NCBI GenBank assembly: GCA_028023455.1
Contig: JAQFVV010006852.1
Location: 62,001 to 126,000 of the forward strand
Direction: 5' to 3'
Length of the DNA stretch: 64,000 nucleotides
Origin: Epiperipatus broadwayi
Taxonomy: Eukaryota > Onychophora > Udeonychophora > Euonychophora > Peripatidae
A model generated the notes under the pieces. It searched no databases, was not told where the DNA came from, and was given only the letters and a program-made list of their open reading frames with translations. Below are positions 52,294 to 63,815 of this stretch, in pieces (positions within the stretch are counted from its first letter, which is position 1; the number at the start of each line of letters is the position of its first letter). The position numbers were made by a program, and so were the translations under genes.

Positions 52294-53516
52294 ATATATA
52301 TATATATATATATATATTGAAGCCACATTATATAACAATTTATAATAAAAGAATCATTACAATGTGTCAGAAGTAAAGGACAAATGTTGTAGGACATTCC
52401 AAAGCTAGCTTCAATATCATTATGGAATTATGAAATTATAGAATTTGTGAAATTATGAAGTTATAAAATTTCACAATCAAAATGTCTATTCAGAGAATGC
52501 TGGTGTACATCAATCTTCCATGGATTTATATATGTTCAGGAGAGATAATTTGTATGTGTTTGTTTTAACCAAGCAACATGAAAAATATGAATATTAACAG
52601 AGTTGGCAAACAGAAACACTATACATGGAGATTGACATTTATATTTATAAACTCTTAACTGTGGAGATAAAATGCTTGCTTTCCTCAAGATAAATATATT
52701 TTGTTTTGATTCACGTGATTTTTATTTTTTTATTTTTTGCTTTATTATTGCTATTTAAAAGTTTATGTATTGTATTTTTTTATTGCATATTCAAGATTCA
52801 TTTTTCAAATTCGATCATCTGCAATATAAAAATGGAAGCAGTGAATAGATGTGTCATATGTTGATGTATTTTAAAAAAGGAATCATCTTCAATTAATGTG
52901 TATTAGTTTTTTTATTAATAAAAGTAAATACAGATTCCTCTGGAAATTTAACATAGATCCATCAAGGCAATCTCAAGTTAACATTGAGAACAAAATTTAG
53001 GATGAATGAAACTATTTTGTTACTAATAAATTTTAGTAATATTTACTTGTAAATTTGTTTTATTCTGAATGCACAATTAACTCACTGAGTAAAAGGTCTT
53101 CTTTGTAACTATCATTAATTTTAACTGACTAACACACTCATATAGATGGGAGTGGGGATATATATATGTGTGTGTGAGTGTGTGTATTTTTTTTAATAAA
53201 AAAATAGTTATAAATGTATTTACCCTAGCCTAAAAATATTCTAATAATTACATTAATATGGTAGTTTTAGAATTAGTAAACTTTCATTTTGCTTCTTTTT
53301 TTTTTGTTTTCTGTATATATTTAATGAATTATATAGTATAATTTTGTATATAATATACTTCAAATTATTTTGTTTCTGTTGTATGAAGCCATCAAGATGA
53401 TAGAAAAAACCATTCTTGATAAACGAATATTTATTTTACTTTATTATCTTTTGTTTGTAAATATTTATTATATATGTTCTTAATAAATTTAGTTGTTGAG
53501 ACCAATCTGATCTCTG
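52294..53516. other. AT-rich non-coding DNA
   Basis: (TA)n then unremarkable sequence with a TG-repeat near 53163-53190. No gene seen. Confidence 0.4.
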
Positions 53517-53645
53517 TTTGATCATTACCATCATCACTGTGCATTGGTACCACTAGATGTTTGATCATTACCATCATCACTGTGCATTTATATCACTAAG
53601 TGTTTGATCATCACCATCATTATTGTGCATTTATATCATTAAAAG
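53517..53645. repeat. 43-bp minisatellite, three units
   Basis: Units begin TTTGATCATTACCATCATCA, at 53517, 53560 and about 53603, the third diverged. Degenerate ATCATCAT-rich sequence continues to about 53720. Confidence 0.88.
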
Positions 53646-53986
53646 TTACACCGTCACATTAAGAATTTACACCATTAAAGATTTGATGATGATCATCATC
53701 ATTATATATTGCTCTTATAAATAATTGATTATCATCAGTATTTTTCTATAACTATGCTTATATATAGGCATATTTGGTTAATAATTGAGTAAGTCCATCC
53801 CTGAAAAGAGCTGACTGCAAGAACTCCCTGAGTTCGAATTCTGTGGTGTAATTGGGTCTAAAAAGGGAGATGTAATGAATATGCACTGGTCTAAGTTATA
53901 TTGAAATATTGTTAGTAAATTATAAGTTTATTGAAAGTAGATGTAACTTGGAACTGATTTCATTGTGACATCTTTAGCATCCTATT

Positions 53987-54214
53987 TGAAGGCCCAGATC
54001 TGACAGTAGTGAGATGCACTCCCTTGGTTATATGTCATTCCTTATTCAGAAACATCTGACATACCCAAATGTGCTGTCGAATCATGGATGTAGAATATGA
54101 TTTGTTATAGGTTGGTTGACACATGGTGTTCAAGTCATCCAATTGCTGAGTCGTATGATGTACCCTGCGGTTCCATTAAATCTGGCACCATCAACTTTGG
54201 GGTAGTGGGTTTCA
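53987..54214 (+). repeat. 5' LTR of the compact element
   Basis: Aligned with 55688-55929; shared GTCGAATCATGGATGTAG-like and AGGTTGGTTGACACAT blocks. Several substitutions and a short deletion relative to the 3' copy. The exact right edge is uncertain because TCTGGCACC occurs twice near it. Confidence 0.7.
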
Positions 54215-54669
54215 TTATATCTGGCACCCAAACATTTAGCTATAAACATAGTTGAGATGCAAGGGAGGTTCAGCCATTGGACTGGAATTTTAAAAAAAAG
54301 GAAAATATTTTTAATATATTTTTATTTTACCCTTAAGTTTTAAATCTTAAATCCATATTGGATATACTCTCTTATATTAGACCAAAATCAATTATTATTA
54401 TTTTTTTTTGGAAATTTAAAATTCACATTAAAGGCAACTAACATTGAAAGTAATGAATTCAACATGTGATGAAGTGAACAAATAGAGATCAACTTGTAAA
54501 TAAATAATCAATAAGTGACATTAAAAATAGAGGAATTAGGCAAACTAAAACACCAGTTAAAAAAAGACAGTAAATAAATAAATAATGGCATGAAGTGGTT
54601 AGGAGTCCTACAGTATTCTATTTTGATATTTGTAAGTATAAAGTTTTTTTTAAATAATTATTTAAATAG

Positions 54670-54705
54670 ATGTTATTAAGGAGTGGATTAATATTAGGAA
54701 GTTAA
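54670..54705 (+). pseudogene. Possible broken gag start upstream of the main ORF
   Basis: ATG at 54670 opens MLLRSGLILGS then stops. An RSG-x2-LG motif close to the start is a pattern I associate with some Gypsy-type Gag N termini. Another frame from about 54709 runs into the ORF at 54818, so the original start may lie here, separated by a frameshift or stop. Confidence 0.35.
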
Positions 54706-54817
54706 AATATAGAGACTACGGAAGAGATGTTATACTAGTGTTGTTGAAGGGGGAAAGGATATTGATAATAGTAATGGGGAGGGATCTTTATCGATCCAAA
54801 CTCCTGGGGTGTCTATA

Positions 54818-55690
54818 ATGGAGGAGAATGAATCACAGAGACAGGGAGAAAGCCAAAGAGCTTTTCAAACACAAGAAGTCCTCACTGACAAGATTACTCA
54901 AGCACCTGAAATTGAAGTAGTGCAGATAACTGAAAATGTGACCATCATGCAAATGCTTCAAGAAATGGTGGCCCTTATGAGTAGTATCAAGATGGATATC
55001 AACAACATGGAGGCAAAAATGGCAACTAAAACTGATATCAATAATATGAAAACAGAAATGAGAATTGAAATGGACGATATGAATAGTATTAAGGAAGATG
55101 GAGTTACACTGGAAAGTGGAAATCTTCACAATAAGAATACTTCACTCAAAGTTGGAAATAAAATTTTATGTGGTAAACCTTATTATTGGCATGATTGGTG
55201 CACTATTTGTGATCAATCTTGGCTGTACATTTGGAATAATGCTATAATTTTTAGGCTGTCTGATAATAGTGTGGGATGGTTCGAATTCATTATGGATGGA
55301 AAATTTACCATTATGTTCTCTACTGGTAACACTAAAGATGATTCAATTAATATAATGAGCTATGAACAATGTTTGGGAGAATTGCTGAGAGCATGTAGTC
55401 AAGTTAAACTTTATACTCCTAGTCAACCTATTCTATCTTCATTTAGTTCAGCATGCTTACTCATGGGAAATTGGTCTTTTAAATGTAAAAAAGATGATGA
55501 GATGATTATCCATCACTTAAATGAACCTCAACAGGCCATTATCTTACAAAAGAATGTGCCTGGTTTTATTTTTGAATCCAATGATGGCACTAAACATTCG
55601 TTTGTTGGTAAAATTTTACTTGACACTGAATTTTCTGTTGGTTGGAAATCTCAGGTCTCCAAAGATGAAATAGTAGAGCAACCTATTTGA
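54818..55690 (+). CDS. Gag-like ORF of the compact LTR element
   Basis: The ATG at 54818 (MEENESQRQ) is used here; the frame is open upstream without an ATG to about 54709. About 290 residues. The first third is polar and glutamine/glutamate-rich with heptad-like methionine/isoleucine spacing (MQEMVALMSSIKMDINNMEA, then two near-repeats TDINNMKTEM / RIEMDDMNSI), so probably coiled coil. The remainder is a globular, tryptophan-rich region (YYWHDWCTICDQSW, GWFEF, MGNWSF) I do not recognise. Near the C terminus VGKILLDTEFSVGW resembles the start of a retroviral-type aspartic protease (LLDTG-S) with Glu in place of Gly, so a dead protease start is possible. The frame ends at the 3' LTR. The intact length suggests selection or youth. 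Role inferred: structural Gag. Confidence 0.6.
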   Translation: MEENESQRQGESQRAFQTQEVLTDKITQAPEIEVVQITENVTIMQMLQEMVALMSSIKMDINNMEAKMATKTDINNMKTEMRIEMDDMNSIKEDGVTLESGNLHNKNTSLKVGNKILCGKPYYWHDWCTICDQSWLYIWNNAIIFRLSDNSVGWFEFIMDGKFTIMFSTGNTKDDSINIMSYEQCLGELLRACSQVKLYTPSQPILSSFSSACLLMGNWSFKCKKDDEMIIHHLNEPQQAIILQKNVPGFIFESNDGTKHSFVGKILLDTEFSVGWKSQVSKDEIVEQPI

Positions 55691-55929
55691 AGACTTAGGT
55701 CTGACAGTAGTGAGATGTGTTCTCTTTTTTAGATGCCATTCTTGATTCAGTAACATCTGATGCACCCAATTGTGTCATCGAATCATGGATGTAGGATATG
55801 ACTTGTTGTAGGTTGGTTGACACATTGTATTCAAGTCATCCAACTACTGAGTCATATTCGCATCATTGTATGGTGTACCCAGTGGTTCTGATATATCTGG
55901 CACCATCAACTTTGGGTTAGTGGGTTCCA
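55688..55929 (+). repeat. 3' LTR of the compact element
   Basis: Matches 53987-54214. Its first bases supply the ORF stop codon, and (TA)n follows its end. Confidence 0.7.
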
Positions 55930-58306
55930 TTATATATATATATATAGTCATTCAAATATTTCCTTATACATTCTTTCACTCCAAGCAAAATATTTAATAA
56001 TATTTGACAAATATGTGTAAAAATTTTAATTATCATTATGATGTCATTCTCACTATTTTTATCATCAGTTAATTTTCTAAAGATTTAAAAAAAAAAAATC
56101 TTTTTTAAAATTTATGTTCAACTGGATTTAATATTGTAGCATTTATTTTAATTATATCAGTCCTTGTCAATATTTCTTTGTTTCTACAAACCTGCTACAT
56201 TTATCAGTGAAATAGATTCCACATACATTTTAATTCTACATATATCTGTATTCACATTAAAACAACATTTAAGAATTTTTAAAAATAAATATTAAACATA
56301 CTGAAGATTGACATCATTCTTATTTTTAAATTTTTTATGTTACTTTATCTATAAAAAATCTTTTTAATCAAATAAGAATTATTCATTCAATCATGTACAT
56401 ATTTTCTAGTAATATTTTTTCTCTCAATCTATACCTTTATGCTTCAAAATAACTTGTACGGAAAAGTAATTTATTCTTTAAGATTTGTGAAAGTATCATA
56501 ATTTTAATATTTTTATGACTTCACTTCAGAAATAATAGTTCTTAGTATGATTATTATTGCAATATCTGCATGTGAAGTTAAAATTATTGGTCTGAAATAT
56601 TTACATTTTGCTGCAGTTGTTCCTCCCCCTCTCCCTCTACAAATATTATAACTGTTTGGACAAAACTATTGTTATTTCTGAAATATACCTTGCAAATTTC
56701 ATTACAAACTGCAGCAAATTCTCTCACACTAAAATTTTTATTAGGTTATTCAAAACTTTTGTAATTTTTATCTTTCTAAAACTTCCACAGTATTATTCTC
56801 CATTGGTGCACAATCTACTTTACTTTTTTAATCATTTAGCTGATGAAATCATCTTGTTTAAGTTATACAAAGTCTGTCTAATTTTTGTATTGGTCCATTA
56901 TGTAAAAATTCATCAATTTCACTTCTACTCTATTTCTATTCATAAAATATTAATCTGAAATACACAGAATTCTCTCAATTCAGCTTCTAAAAATTTAATA
57001 ATTTTAGATTCAAATTGATTAAATGTAATGAAAAATTAAAAATAATGTTAATAACTGAAAAGAATATAGGAAAAACATTTGAAAAATATTCAGTGGTAAA
57101 ACAAAAGAATTATATTTCAAAAAAACATTACATGAATGTCGGTGATATTTTTTTCATTTTTTATAAATTATGATAACTGATTATTCAGTTCTGTTGTATT
57201 TTCTTGGTCAAAAATTAAATATTTTAAATAAAAATCTAAATCTAGACTCATTATTTAGTCAATTTCTTGTAAAAAGTAATTATAAATTCCAAAAAAAAAA
57301 TTAATGAAATATAATTGCATTTTGTTCTTATCAATGAATGTTTTTGATATGCAAATTACAGTCAGTTGTGGTGAACATTATTCACTTGTTTTGAAGATCA
57401 GTCACTTTCCCATGTTTATTTTTCTTGTAAAATTTAAAGTTTTTCAAATCAATCTTTATATTCTGATAAAGTAAAGTAAAATCTTAATTATAAATGTAAA
57501 AAATTATGATAAATATATTTATTTATGTTCAAAATCAATTATGAATGCATAAAACATTTAGTTTCAATTTCTGACTTTGACATTTAGAAACACCTGGAGA
57601 ACAATGGCCAGAGTTGACAGCCATCCAACCAGAGAAAAACAGCTGGGCTATATACCAATACACAACCATGAAAGTTGATTTTTTAAGAAAAATATATCTC
57701 CATATGTGGATTTTTTTTAGAACTAAAATTTTAATTTTTGACTATAAAATAAGCATAAAATGAAAAAAATGTGACCAAAATTGACCAAAAGATGGCAAAA
57801 ACAATGTTCAAAAACCATAATAATCATGAATGAGATCTAAAAACAGGGCAAGTTCTAATCGTATTTAACAGGTGAAGGGTTTAATGAAGATAAATGTTAA
57901 TATTTCTATTACTTAAACAGCAAAATCATCTATTTTTTATACATTTTGTAACATGTCAGTTTTGATAGATTTTATATCCAAAATATTTTACCTACACAAA
58001 TTAAATAAAACCTATGACATACATGTAATCCTTTTAGTTTACTAATTTTTTAAAGCATGCTTATCTAGATTTATGTATAGATCTATCTACTCATCTATCT
58101 ATACATATATTTATCTATTCTAATATTAATATCTTTATCTTCTTTCTTTTTACCATATTTATAATTATTATATTATTAACAAAAAATGACTTTTTCTTAT
58201 AACATCTTTTCTTATTTGGATTGTTTTTTTTAATATGCCCTTTGTTTAGTAAATAAAATAAAGGCATACATCATATGACTCAATTTTATAAAAGTATATA
58301 AAAAAA
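55930..58306. other. AT-rich non-coding DNA
   Basis: The longest frame (56608-56958, 116 residues) is phenylalanine/isoleucine/leucine-rich with no motif, and is likely a chance frame in T-rich sequence. Nothing else recognised. Confidence 0.4.
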
Positions 58307-58538
58307 ATAAAGAGCAGTGCTAGTAGCTCTAACAAGCTTTATTGATAAATGCCCCAAGAAAAAGCATTTAAAAACCTTTATCTAGAAATTATTCCCAATC
58401 CTCAGTGAGGCACTGGGATATTTCAATCACTAGACTGGTCTGAAGACTGTGAATGAGGATTGGGAATAATTTCTAGATAGAAATTTTAAGTGCTTTATCT
58501 TGGGACAGCTTGGTAGAGCTATTAATATTGCTCTTTAT
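58307..58538. mobile_element. 232-bp fold-back (MITE-like) element
   Basis: Imperfect inverted repeat: ends ATAAAGAGC and GCTCTTTAT, inner block TGAGGATTGGGAATAATTTC with its complement near 58385-58404, arms about 95 bp, loop about 48 bp. No coding capacity. Confidence 0.75.
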
Positions 58539-58623
58539 ATCCTATGTTATTTTGTATCTTTGTTAATATTTATCTAATATTTAATATTAAATACAATTAT
58601 GTTACATATACTTTTAAGCTAGA

Positions 58624-59142
58624 TATAATTATATGGATTTAAACCCATACTTCCAAGTTTTCTTTTGTCATTCCCTCCACCATGATATCCAATATGCATA
58701 ATTTTTACTGAACTAGCACTCATCAGATGTTCTGAATCAACATCTCTCACACACATATATAATCAGTGCCCAGGTTATATTAAGAGCAAATCTTAAACTT
58801 TAACAGACAGACTTCAATTTTCCCCACTCTCCAACTCTTCAGCTGTCCATCATTAGATTTTCAATGATATGGATGGCTGAAGAGTTGGAGAATGGACAAT
58901 ATTGAAGCCTGTCCATTAAAATTTGAAGATTTATTATTTTAATATAAGCCAAGCACTGATTATATATATGTTTGAGAGATGTTGATCTGGACCAACTGAT
59001 GAGGGCTAGTTCAGCATGAAATATGCATATTGAAGATTATTTACCTTTGTCACTTGTATGTAGTCATATATATCAGTTGTATAAGATCAAGTGGATAACA
59101 AAAGAGAGCTTGAAAGTCTGGGTTCAAACCACTATAATTATA
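58624..59142. mobile_element. 519-bp long-palindrome fold-back element
   Basis: Imperfect complementarity runs over nearly the whole segment: outer TATAATTATATGG with CCACTATAATTATA, middle ATATGCATAA with ATATGCATAT, GAACTAGC with GCTAGTTC, AACATCTCTC with GAGAGATGTT, and inner CTCCAACTCTTCAGC with GCTGAAGAGTTGGAG. The loop is only about 15-20 bp. Arms are roughly 80 per cent complementary by eye, so it is old. A GGGTTCAAACC block near 59119 looks like a tRNA B box, but no A box or tRNA fold accompanies it. Confidence 0.75.
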
Positions 59143-59814
59143 CCTAATTACATAGTCTATTTTTAATTCATGTATCATTCATTTTTATTTTGGATCAAAA
59201 CTTTTTATAGATTTAAATTTAATTTTAATCTCTAAAAATTTAATTTTAATTCTGTCATTACTAAAATGCTTGGAATGTAGTAAGCTACAGAAGTGATATA
59301 CTATTTTAATGATATATTTATATATATCAATCAAAAATGAATTAATCAATTTGTAATGTAATTCAAGTCTACCACATACTGTAGAATTATTTTACCTACT
59401 ACTATTACTTTTCTAATTTAAGCAGCTGTAAAAAAAGGAGAACCAAAAGATTCTTATTAATTTTTTAGTTTAAGATCATTCAAAATTCTAATAATAAAGA
59501 TAATGTTTAATTATATTATAGAACAACCGAACTTGTATCACAATAAAAATTGAAGGCCCTTATCTCTAAGGAAGATGAATGACATTTCAATGAAATATCA
59601 TCTGGACATATCTATTCATTTTTTTTGTCTATGAATCAATTTTTAAAATTTTCAATAACATAACTATCATTGTTCTGATCATCAGAAACTCTTTTTATTA
59701 TTGATGACTTCTAAAGATAGTTTTCTAAAATCTTATATATCTATAATACAAATTAAAATGTCGGTTAATTAAAAAATATTGTAACAACAATAAAAATAAT
59801 AAATATAATGGTAA
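59143..59814. other. AT-rich non-coding DNA
   Basis: No feature supported. Confidence 0.4.
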
Positions 59815-60190
59815 TTAATTATTATGTACAGTCTTTCAATTCACAGAAGTACTTTTCATTAATTATTAACCCTCTTCAACTGCTGTTAAATAAAATAAAA
59901 AACATAATGGAAGCAAATGTCATAAACTCAAATCCCAGGAATCTCTAATTTTTAATGTTAGCAGCTTGTCTATTAATTATATTCTTTTTATTTCTATTTA
60001 TGAAAATTGCCTCCCTAATTTTTCTTTTATTATGGTTTCTCTCTTCATGAAGAATCTTAACACTTTCAAGATCAAACTTAAATTTATATTTATATGTCTT
60101 TCATGATTCAAAAAAACTGAAGCAGTTATTAAATCATTATTATTTTTACTTTTTATATGCTTGTATAATAATTCACATTTAAGTGTTGGA
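59815..60190 (-). pseudogene. Dead PLE fragment: C-terminal GIY-YIG part plus 3' end
   Basis: On the minus strand, CELLYKHIKSKNNNDLITASVF aligns with HELLYKRVKNKNNGDLISSSVF of the 30.5-kb element (residues 372-393 of its last block). After one frameshift, VKILHEERNHNKRKI, REAIFINRNK and INRQAANIK match its last 50 residues, including the catalytic-Glu motif EAIFI. Downstream sequence (59815-59915) resembles the 33139-33260 terminal region (AGAAGTACTTTTC, CTTCAACTGC, TTAAAT). A 5'-truncated copy of the same or a sister family, broken by a frameshift and a premature stop. The short open frame 59998-60213 is part of it. Confidence 0.88.
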
Positions 60191-61185
60191 AAGAATGGAA
60201 TGGAAGAAATCATCAGGCTGATCTTAGTTACTTGAATGTTGGTGATATTGGTATATATCTATATATCTGATCTTTTGTTCTATTGAAAGTATAGTGAATT
60301 GCACAACAATGTTGGTCATGTTTTCTCATCATCAAAATCACTTAACAAATAAGAACTCTAAACAAAGTGACTTAATATTTTGTCTCATATGCAGCACCAA
60401 TAAAGCATTTCTGAGATCATTGATAATGCTAGTGCACAAAATCTTTTACTTTTGAAATTTTCTTTGTGAGTTGAGATTTTATTTAAAATTTATGCTATCT
60501 AAACTAAAGGTATCCTTGGTTAGAATACATATATGATAGGATGATTGGCAGTATGTTGTCTGTTTATGGTCCTTAAAAATTGAATAGATGGAGCAGGATA
60601 CTCACACTTTAATTGCAATTAAAAAATATAAGTATAAAATATGAATTTTATTGTTGAGTACAAGATTGTTTTCTAATCTGCATGCCTTTAAGCACAGAAA
60701 AAAAATTAATTAAAAACTTTTTATAGCAAAAGTTTAAGAAGGAATGTGTTGCTAAGCAGCAATCTTAAATTGAAAAACAAAAAAAGGTAGCAGCAGTTTG
60801 AAATATAAATTTAATTTCTAAAATAAAAATTAAAACAAAAAAAAACAGATTTTATGTTTATTGAAAAAGAGTGATGAGAGATTATATAGCATATATAAAA
60901 TATAATCTAGGAGATTTTTTTTTCTTCATTTCTCTGCTATATAAGAAGGTGATAATAAGTAGGATCACTATACAACCTATGGCATTTGTAATGTGTAGAC
61001 AGTAAAACTGTTAAGCTGCAAATTAGTTGATATTTAACATTAAAATCTGTTTCCTATTTACTGATCACTAAGGAAACATTAAAAATGCATGTTAAATATA
61101 TTTTTTTACTCTGAGTGGAAATTTTACCCATGATACGTTTATTTTTATCACTCACTGTCATTATATTATAAAAACTTCTGATGAG
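60191..61185. other. AT-rich non-coding DNA
   Basis: No gene or repeat edge supported. Confidence 0.4.
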
Positions 61186-61940
61186 TTAAATATGCTTGTT
61201 TCTAGTCATTTATCGAACAATCACCTATGAACTAAACAAAAGTTATGCCCAATGTCTATGTGGTGATTTTATTCCTATAGCTCCCAAGAAGGATATTGCC
61301 TATTCAAGAAAGCATCTGAAGAACTCATTTTATAAAAGATCAAGCAGGAATTAAGAAAATGGCTGATTAAATCAAGACAAATAATAAGAATAAATAAAAA
61401 GCACCAAGAACTGAATTGGTTATGATAAATATTGGTAAGGTATTCTTTTATTATTAATTAATGAAGGCAATTCTAAAATATATAAAAAACAAAGTGTAAC
61501 TATTTTCTTTGTTTGAGTTATTTGATATTATAGTTGTTGCAGCTTTAAGATATTTTTCATGGTTAGATAATGGTCCCCTGGTAAATCTGTTCTCATTGAA
61601 GACTATCCTATATACTGAGCAGTTGAAAATTATTGCTATGTCCAGTTAAATATGCCTATCTCTTGTCAGTTAAGACAGTTATCCACCAAGTAATCATCTC
61701 TGATTTAAATAGAAGTTATGCTCTTGTGCTAATTATCTCCATATAGCTTGCTAAAAGTTTATTCCTGATTATCTGAACAAAATATTTAATAGAAGACCAA
61801 GGATGAACTAATAAAATGCCTTATAAAGTCAAGACAAAGAAAACTAAAAAATAAATAAAGGATACCAAGAACTGAATTGACTGCGATAAATACCAGTCAG
61901 ATATCTTATTCATTTAATATTAATTAATGAAGGATTTTGT
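61186..61940. repeat. Diverged 461-bp tandem duplication
   Basis: Block 61190-61470 recurs at about 61650-61940: ACCAAGAACTGAATTG starts at 61403 and 61864, and TTAATTAATGAAGG closes both. Earlier shared blocks are GTTAAATATGC, AGAAGTTATGC-like, and AGTCAAGACAAA. The copies differ by many substitutions and indels. Confidence 0.72.
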
Positions 61941-63815
61941 AATTGCTTTTAATTATATAATAGTTTTTAATTATATAATATTCTTATTTGATATTTTTCC
62001 TTATTTAGTTATGTATTATTGAAACAATTATAATGTGTCAGAGATGAATGTTCAATCTTGACAGTATTAGTTACTATTAAATCTTTTTTTTTAACTATCC
62101 CAAGTTCCTTTACAATTTAATTCTTAGATGGAATAGTCATTGAATCTAATTTTCTAAAAATTATTAATAATAAACTCACGATTTAATATGAAAGGAAATC
62201 AGAATTATTTTTTCAATGATTTAAGGATTAATTTTGGTGACACTGACTTTGCATCAAGCATAGCGCATTATTTAAATTTAATGCTGGAATCCATATTTAA
62301 GCTATTCTTGGGAGTGAGAGAAAGAGGAGTGATAACTCTCAAATGTTATATTCACTAATTCTGGACTGGAAGTCTGAAAGTAATTAGTAAATATAATTTT
62401 TGTTTCTCAAATTAGTAAAATACTTTTTACAATTGTTTATTTTATTATTAGAAGCATCAGCTTGATTATCTAGTAAGTTGTAAAAAAACTACTAATTCAG
62501 AAAGATTGCCATTAAAAATCCTGGTTATGATTTTAATATATAATATTGTAGTGATTAATAAGAAAAAATGCTGGTATGATAAATAGTGAACAGAGATCAT
62601 CATTCACAAAAAGGTACTGACACAAATCATAGCTGAACTTTTCCACAAATATTTAATGAAATCTAACGAGTAAATCGAATTACACATTAATAATGCCTAT
62701 TACTACATTACCGTAAGTAAACAATACCATTTATAAATTATCATAGGGTTTTACAACATTTAAGGCAATTTATAAGCTACCAGGTGCACAAATATTTATT
62801 AAAGATTCTGGTAAACATTATATGTTAATTCTTAATTCCCATTTAACTATGGTATTAATAACAAAAACTCATATATTTTATTTTTAAAAAAATCCTTAGG
62901 ATATAGCTGAATACAAATGAGTGTTTTGTGATTGCATCCAGTTCATATCTCGTAGTATATAACTATGCTGTTTAACAAGTGTGGATGAGTCCTCTCAAAG
63001 TATTTTAATAAATAATATTCACTCAAATATTTTTAAAGAAGTTATAAAGAAAACTCAGAAATTGTAATTAAAATTATGTGACCATGTTCTTAATCCGAAT
63101 GGTGGTGATAATATGTATAATAACAGAAACGCAAGTCATTATTTATAAATAAATAAGAAAGACTATTAAATAAAATAATAAATCATTTTCTCTTAAATAT
63201 ATTTAAATATACAAGCACTGTTACTAAAATAACATCAAATAAAATAATGTTAGACTATAGGTGTTATTAGACATAAATAAATTTATTAAAGAAGATTGCC
63301 AGCACATTAGATATGAATAAATCCTAAATATAATAAAACAATTAGGAGATTCATCTATGTTTTACAAGGTCTTAAGTATCTCTTTTATAGGAGTTCTCCA
63401 TCTTCACTGGTATCTATTTAAATTTTAGCCTTTATTTCTGGTTACATTCACCTCTTTATAGAACAAATATAATCTGTCAACATGACCACAATATTTTATA
63501 TAACATGAAGGACATAAACCATAAATTTCATATGCAACAATTAGCCATGGACTTAACCTTTTATTTACAATTAGTTTATTATATTATTATTGTAAAGGTA
63601 AATTTTAATCATTATAATTATACCTATATAATAAAATACCACTATACTATAATATCAACTCAGAGAAGTAAAGATAAGACCTAAAAAACAATAGCATATC
63701 TAAATCACCATGAATATCCGATACTATAATTAAAAATAATGATAATAGCAACTTATCTTTAACAATAAGTGCACACACAAACATCTTAATATTAATTAAA
63801 ATATTTTAAAACATA
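61941..63815. other. AT-rich non-coding DNA
   Basis: No feature supported. The last 100 bases would be 3' flank if the frame below is real. Confidence 0.4.

Larger units (their letters stand above)
53987..55929 (+). mobile_element. Compact LTR element with one open ORF (1.9 kb)
   Basis: Direct repeats 53987-54214 (228 bp) and 55688-55929 (242 bp), both starting TGAAG and ending GGGTT(C)CA with shared CTGACAGTAGTGAGATG, flank a leader and a single gag-like ORF. The homology begins exactly where the ORF stops: the TGA at the 3' LTR start is the stop codon. A TGGCACCCAAAC stretch 7 nt after the left repeat is a weak primer-site candidate. No clear target duplication; a (TA)n tract follows the right end. 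There is no reverse transcriptase, so the copy is non-autonomous. Confidence 0.72.

Noticed and set aside
56608-56958. 116-residue ORF as a membrane protein
   Set aside because: Hydrophobic composition follows directly from T-rich DNA; no start context or motif.
58985-59015. CTGATGAGGG as a hammerhead ribozyme
   Set aside because: Stem II does not directly join the core and GAAA is displaced; it sits in a palindrome arm instead.
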